Assembly (NCBI GenBank): GCA_963575645.1
Contig: OY754475.1
Coordinates: 20,932,509 to 20,996,508, forward strand
Length of the DNA stretch: 64,000 nt
From: Xanthostigma xanthostigma
Lineage: Eukaryota; Arthropoda; Insecta; Raphidioptera; Raphidiidae
Reading direction: 5' to 3'
Both the position numbers and the translations under genes were made by a program. This document shows positions 61,692 to 64,000 of this stretch, piece by piece; the first letter of the stretch is position 1; each line of letters begins with the position of its first letter. The notes under the pieces are model-generated. The model saw only the letters and a list, made by a program, of their open reading frames with translations. It made no database searches and was not told the origin of the DNA.

Positions 61692-64000
61692 TCATTCGTC
61701 GACAGGTCTCGTCAATTCGATGACGTGTTGATTGTCATCAGTCCGTCCGCGCAATCCGTAAATGAAATTCTTCACCGTAGGAACGTTCGAATAATCGTCG
61801 GTTCTCGTTTGGAGGTTCTTGTCTTTTAATGCGTTGGTCTGAGCGACAATTCCGGCCCTGAAGTGACTCTTCAACGTCTGCATCGAATGGGTCTGACACT
61901 GGGCAACGTTCGTCTAAAACAAAAAAAAAAAAGAACCCAACGTATTATAGTGGTCGACTGTAGTTTAGCAGCGCTTTTTGAAACGCTTCTGAATTTGACA
62001 ATTAGTGATGTGCCGGATCGTTAAAAATGTATATCCGCGGATACGGATCTTAACTTTCTTAGAGTACGCGGCGGTAAATATTGCACATTGACCTTTGGAA
62101 AGAGACTATCTGTTATGGGAAAAAGTTATTGACCTCTTTAAGAGTTAACTCTCATAACAGATTGTCTCTTTCCAAAGATCGATGTGCAATATCTCATTAT
62201 AAAGATAGTTTTTTAGTACCTTTGAGTTATGTACTATTGGTATGGTACTCACTACGACAAATGTTTGCAATATAAAGGTGCCAAATACGATTTTAAAAAA
62301 TTCCCTCGGATATCCGAGGATACGGATACGGATATCTGGCACATCACTATTGACAATATTTACCATGAGAATGGCGAATCGCTTCAGGTCCCAAACGTTC
62401 CATTTATATGCGGGATCCAACTGTCTCGAAACCGGATGTAAATCAGTTTGTATTTCAACGTCTTGACTAATTATGACGATCGGCGGCCTGACAAACAACC
62501 TGAGAAACGATAACGAGAAATGTTTACCGTTCGTTCGACGCGGTCGTCGCTTATAATTGACCCTATATACTCACTCGCCGATGTCCTTGACGGAATTCAA
62601 GTGTTCCGTGAGCTGCAGTAAAACAATCACGTGCGGTTTTCCTCGAGCGATTTCGAACGATTCATAAACGTATCTAGAAAAACAAAAGATCTTAGAAAAC
62701 GTCGGCGGCGTTTTTTACTCGACCGTTTAGCAAACCTTTCAGGATTGTCGGCAAATTGTTCGGCGGCGTAGACGCTCGAAAAAGCAAAATACATATTCTT
62801 CCATTTAATCGCTCCCATATTTGGATTTCCGGGAATTAATCCACCTTTCGTTTGAACAAAACTCCAAACGCAGAAACCCAAATGCTGTTCGACAAAATAT
62901 ATTAATTATTATTATGTTTCGAATTTAGTACGGCTGTAATTTGTATTAATTAAAATAGTGCAACTATTTCATCGATATAGTTCTTTCGATTCGACGCGAG
63001 CGATTGTGTTTTGTTACCTGAAGTGGAATCTGATCGTAGTCTTTGACGGAATGAGGATCGATTAGTGTGCAAGAATTTTTGGACTGCTCCAACGACAGTC
63101 CGGTCGTCGCGTCGATTCTTTGGACATCGGTTAATATTTCGGCATCGTTAATTAGTTCTCTGATTTTGTCTTCGTCGATATTCAAAGTCTTCATGTACGC
63201 TTCGAGGTCAGTTGCAATCACATTTATGTTCGACAGTAAGATCGTTTCGTCTTGTATTTTATACCAAGTATCGGCTATTTCCAAAAAGAGCGGCTGAAGT
63301 TAACGAAAAGAAATCGTCAAAGGATTCGTTAAAAAATTCCTCGTGACAAAAATTGAACTTACAAAGACTTGCGCGGTGGGAATAGCAGTTCTGAATCGCA
63401 CGGTGCTGTGAAGTTGTAGGAGGAGCGTCTGCAGGCGATCGTACAAAGCGTCCGCTTCTTTTTGGATGTTATCCGCTGCAGCCAACAATTTTCTAGAAGC
63501 CGTTGAAAATTTAACAAAGCTTTCTTTACTATATTTCACATCGAACTGTCCGTCGCATACCTTATGAAAACCTCGTCCTGCCTGAACACGATCAGAAGAT
63601 CTTTAATATATTCGAGAAACTCGAGAGTCTCGGGTTCGTCCGAGCCTTGTTCTGAGCTTTCCGAATCGATTTGCTGATCTTCGAAATGATAGCTGCAATC
63701 GATGGCGGTCGTCAGTAGGTTAACGCGATCCATGACGGTCAGCAGGTCTCGTTGCAAAAGATAATTCGTCGTATCGATGAAATCGTTCAAAGCTTTCGGT
63801 ACTGAAACGAAACAGTTCCGAATAATATTATCGGCCGTGCGACTCGTAACGACGACGCGTTAATATCGAAGGGCTTACGATCTTCGATGCCTTCGCCGCC
63901 GCGCTCGCAGTCTCTGTTAAACAGTCGGATTCCGCTGACCAAGTTGGCCATTTCGATCAACTGTGCATTTTTGAGTCTCCTTTTCAATTTGACAAACTGA
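61692..64000 (-). CDS. CFAP206: Cilia- and flagella-associated protein 206, 3' part (partial at right edge)
   Basis: Eight exons read leftward: 64000-63879 (continues off the window), 63801-63561, 63492-63363, 63293-63018, 62884-62736, 62673-62575, 62499-62364 and 61913-61692 (stop at 61692-61694). Every junction is GT-AG and all phases agree. The protein matches the CFAP206 (C6orf165) family along its length: the VSGIRLFNRDC..GGEGIEDLPKAL block, IPTAQVFPLF, the LGFCVWSFV/GLIPGNPNMG/YFAFSS module, FADNPERYVYESF, a VEIQTDL..WNVWDLKR block, and a C-terminal IYGLRGRTD. Known family role: an axonemal component at the base of radial spokes that helps dock dynein in cilia and sperm flagella. The N-terminal exons lie beyond 64000. 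No AATAAA follows the stop; an ATTAAA variant lies near 61641-61650. The exon 62736 donor (gtttgc) is weak, but it is the one that restores the conserved reading. Confidence 0.95.
62003..62349. mobile_element. hAT-type MITE inside the last CFAP206 intron
   Basis: The terminal inverted repeats are TAGTGATGTGCC at the left and GGCACATCACTA at the right, flanked by a perfect 8-bp direct repeat TTGACAAT (61995-62002 and 62350-62357). Both features are typical of hAT elements. Inside is a large foldback: the stretch around 62082-62125 is mirrored by about 62145-62197. There is no transposase. Removing the element and one repeat copy leaves a 95-nt intron. The duplicated target begins at intron position +7, so the element starts at +15 from the 5' splice site. 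Confidence 0.88.

Overview
The window is eukaryotic nuclear DNA from an animal, most likely an insect. The evidence is AT-rich sequence, spliced genes with GT-AG introns, TTAGG-type microtraces, Helitron-like elements with a 5' end common in arthropods, tRNA-derived short elements, and two conserved animal genes. A hemipteran-like insect is a reasonable guess from the style of the repeats, but the sequence alone does not prove it. There are no prokaryotic signatures: no operons, CRISPR arrays or ribosome-binding sites.

Only the right end (about 58.7-64.0 kb) holds genes I can identify. On the + strand, a three-exon gene (58778-60716) encodes a 268-residue chromatin protein with an N-terminal DEK_C domain, a long acidic/lysine-rich linker and a C-terminal SWIB/MDM2 domain, of the UAF30/spp27-like type. 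Tail to tail with it on the - strand is the 3' part of CFAP206 (61692 to the right edge), an axonemal radial-spoke/dynein-docking protein. Eight coding exons are visible and all their splice phases agree. The final CFAP206 intron carries a complete hAT-type MITE, and a second MITE lies between the two genes.

The remaining 58 kb is a mosaic of transposable-element debris: non-autonomous hAT elements with perfect 8-bp target duplications (4.5, 25.0, 62.0 kb); five or more Helitron-like copies (15.5, 23.5, 41.9, 45.5, 47.0 kb), one interrupted by an insertion bearing a decayed tRNA-Lys; a PIF/Harbinger-like MITE (32.0 kb); many foldback elements (4.0, 14.2, 18.1, 19.6, 30.1, 37.1, 40.1, 46.2 kb and a 1.76-kb one at 43.3 kb); two 3' stubs of non-LTR retrotransposons (20.3 and 40.8 kb); tRNA-like sequences (14.5 and 33.2 kb); long inverted repeat pairs linking 0.5/27.5, 7.7/38.0 and 28.5/48.0 kb; and several unusual tandem arrays (11.4, 30.0, 51.7 kb).

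Unrecognised coding candidates, supported only by splice signals and open phase, lie at 53.1-53.5 kb (-), 39.8 kb (+), 55.4 kb (-) and 7.2 kb (+). The signals that ordinary annotation explains least are a dispersed ~40-nt motif centred on GAGCGTCTATAATCTACAAT with about twelve copies on both strands, a 600-bp field of TCCTGC/GCAGGA dyads containing a 66-bp tandem repeat, foldbacks sharing a hammerhead-like core, and an alternating 29/30-nt tandem array at 51.7 kb.
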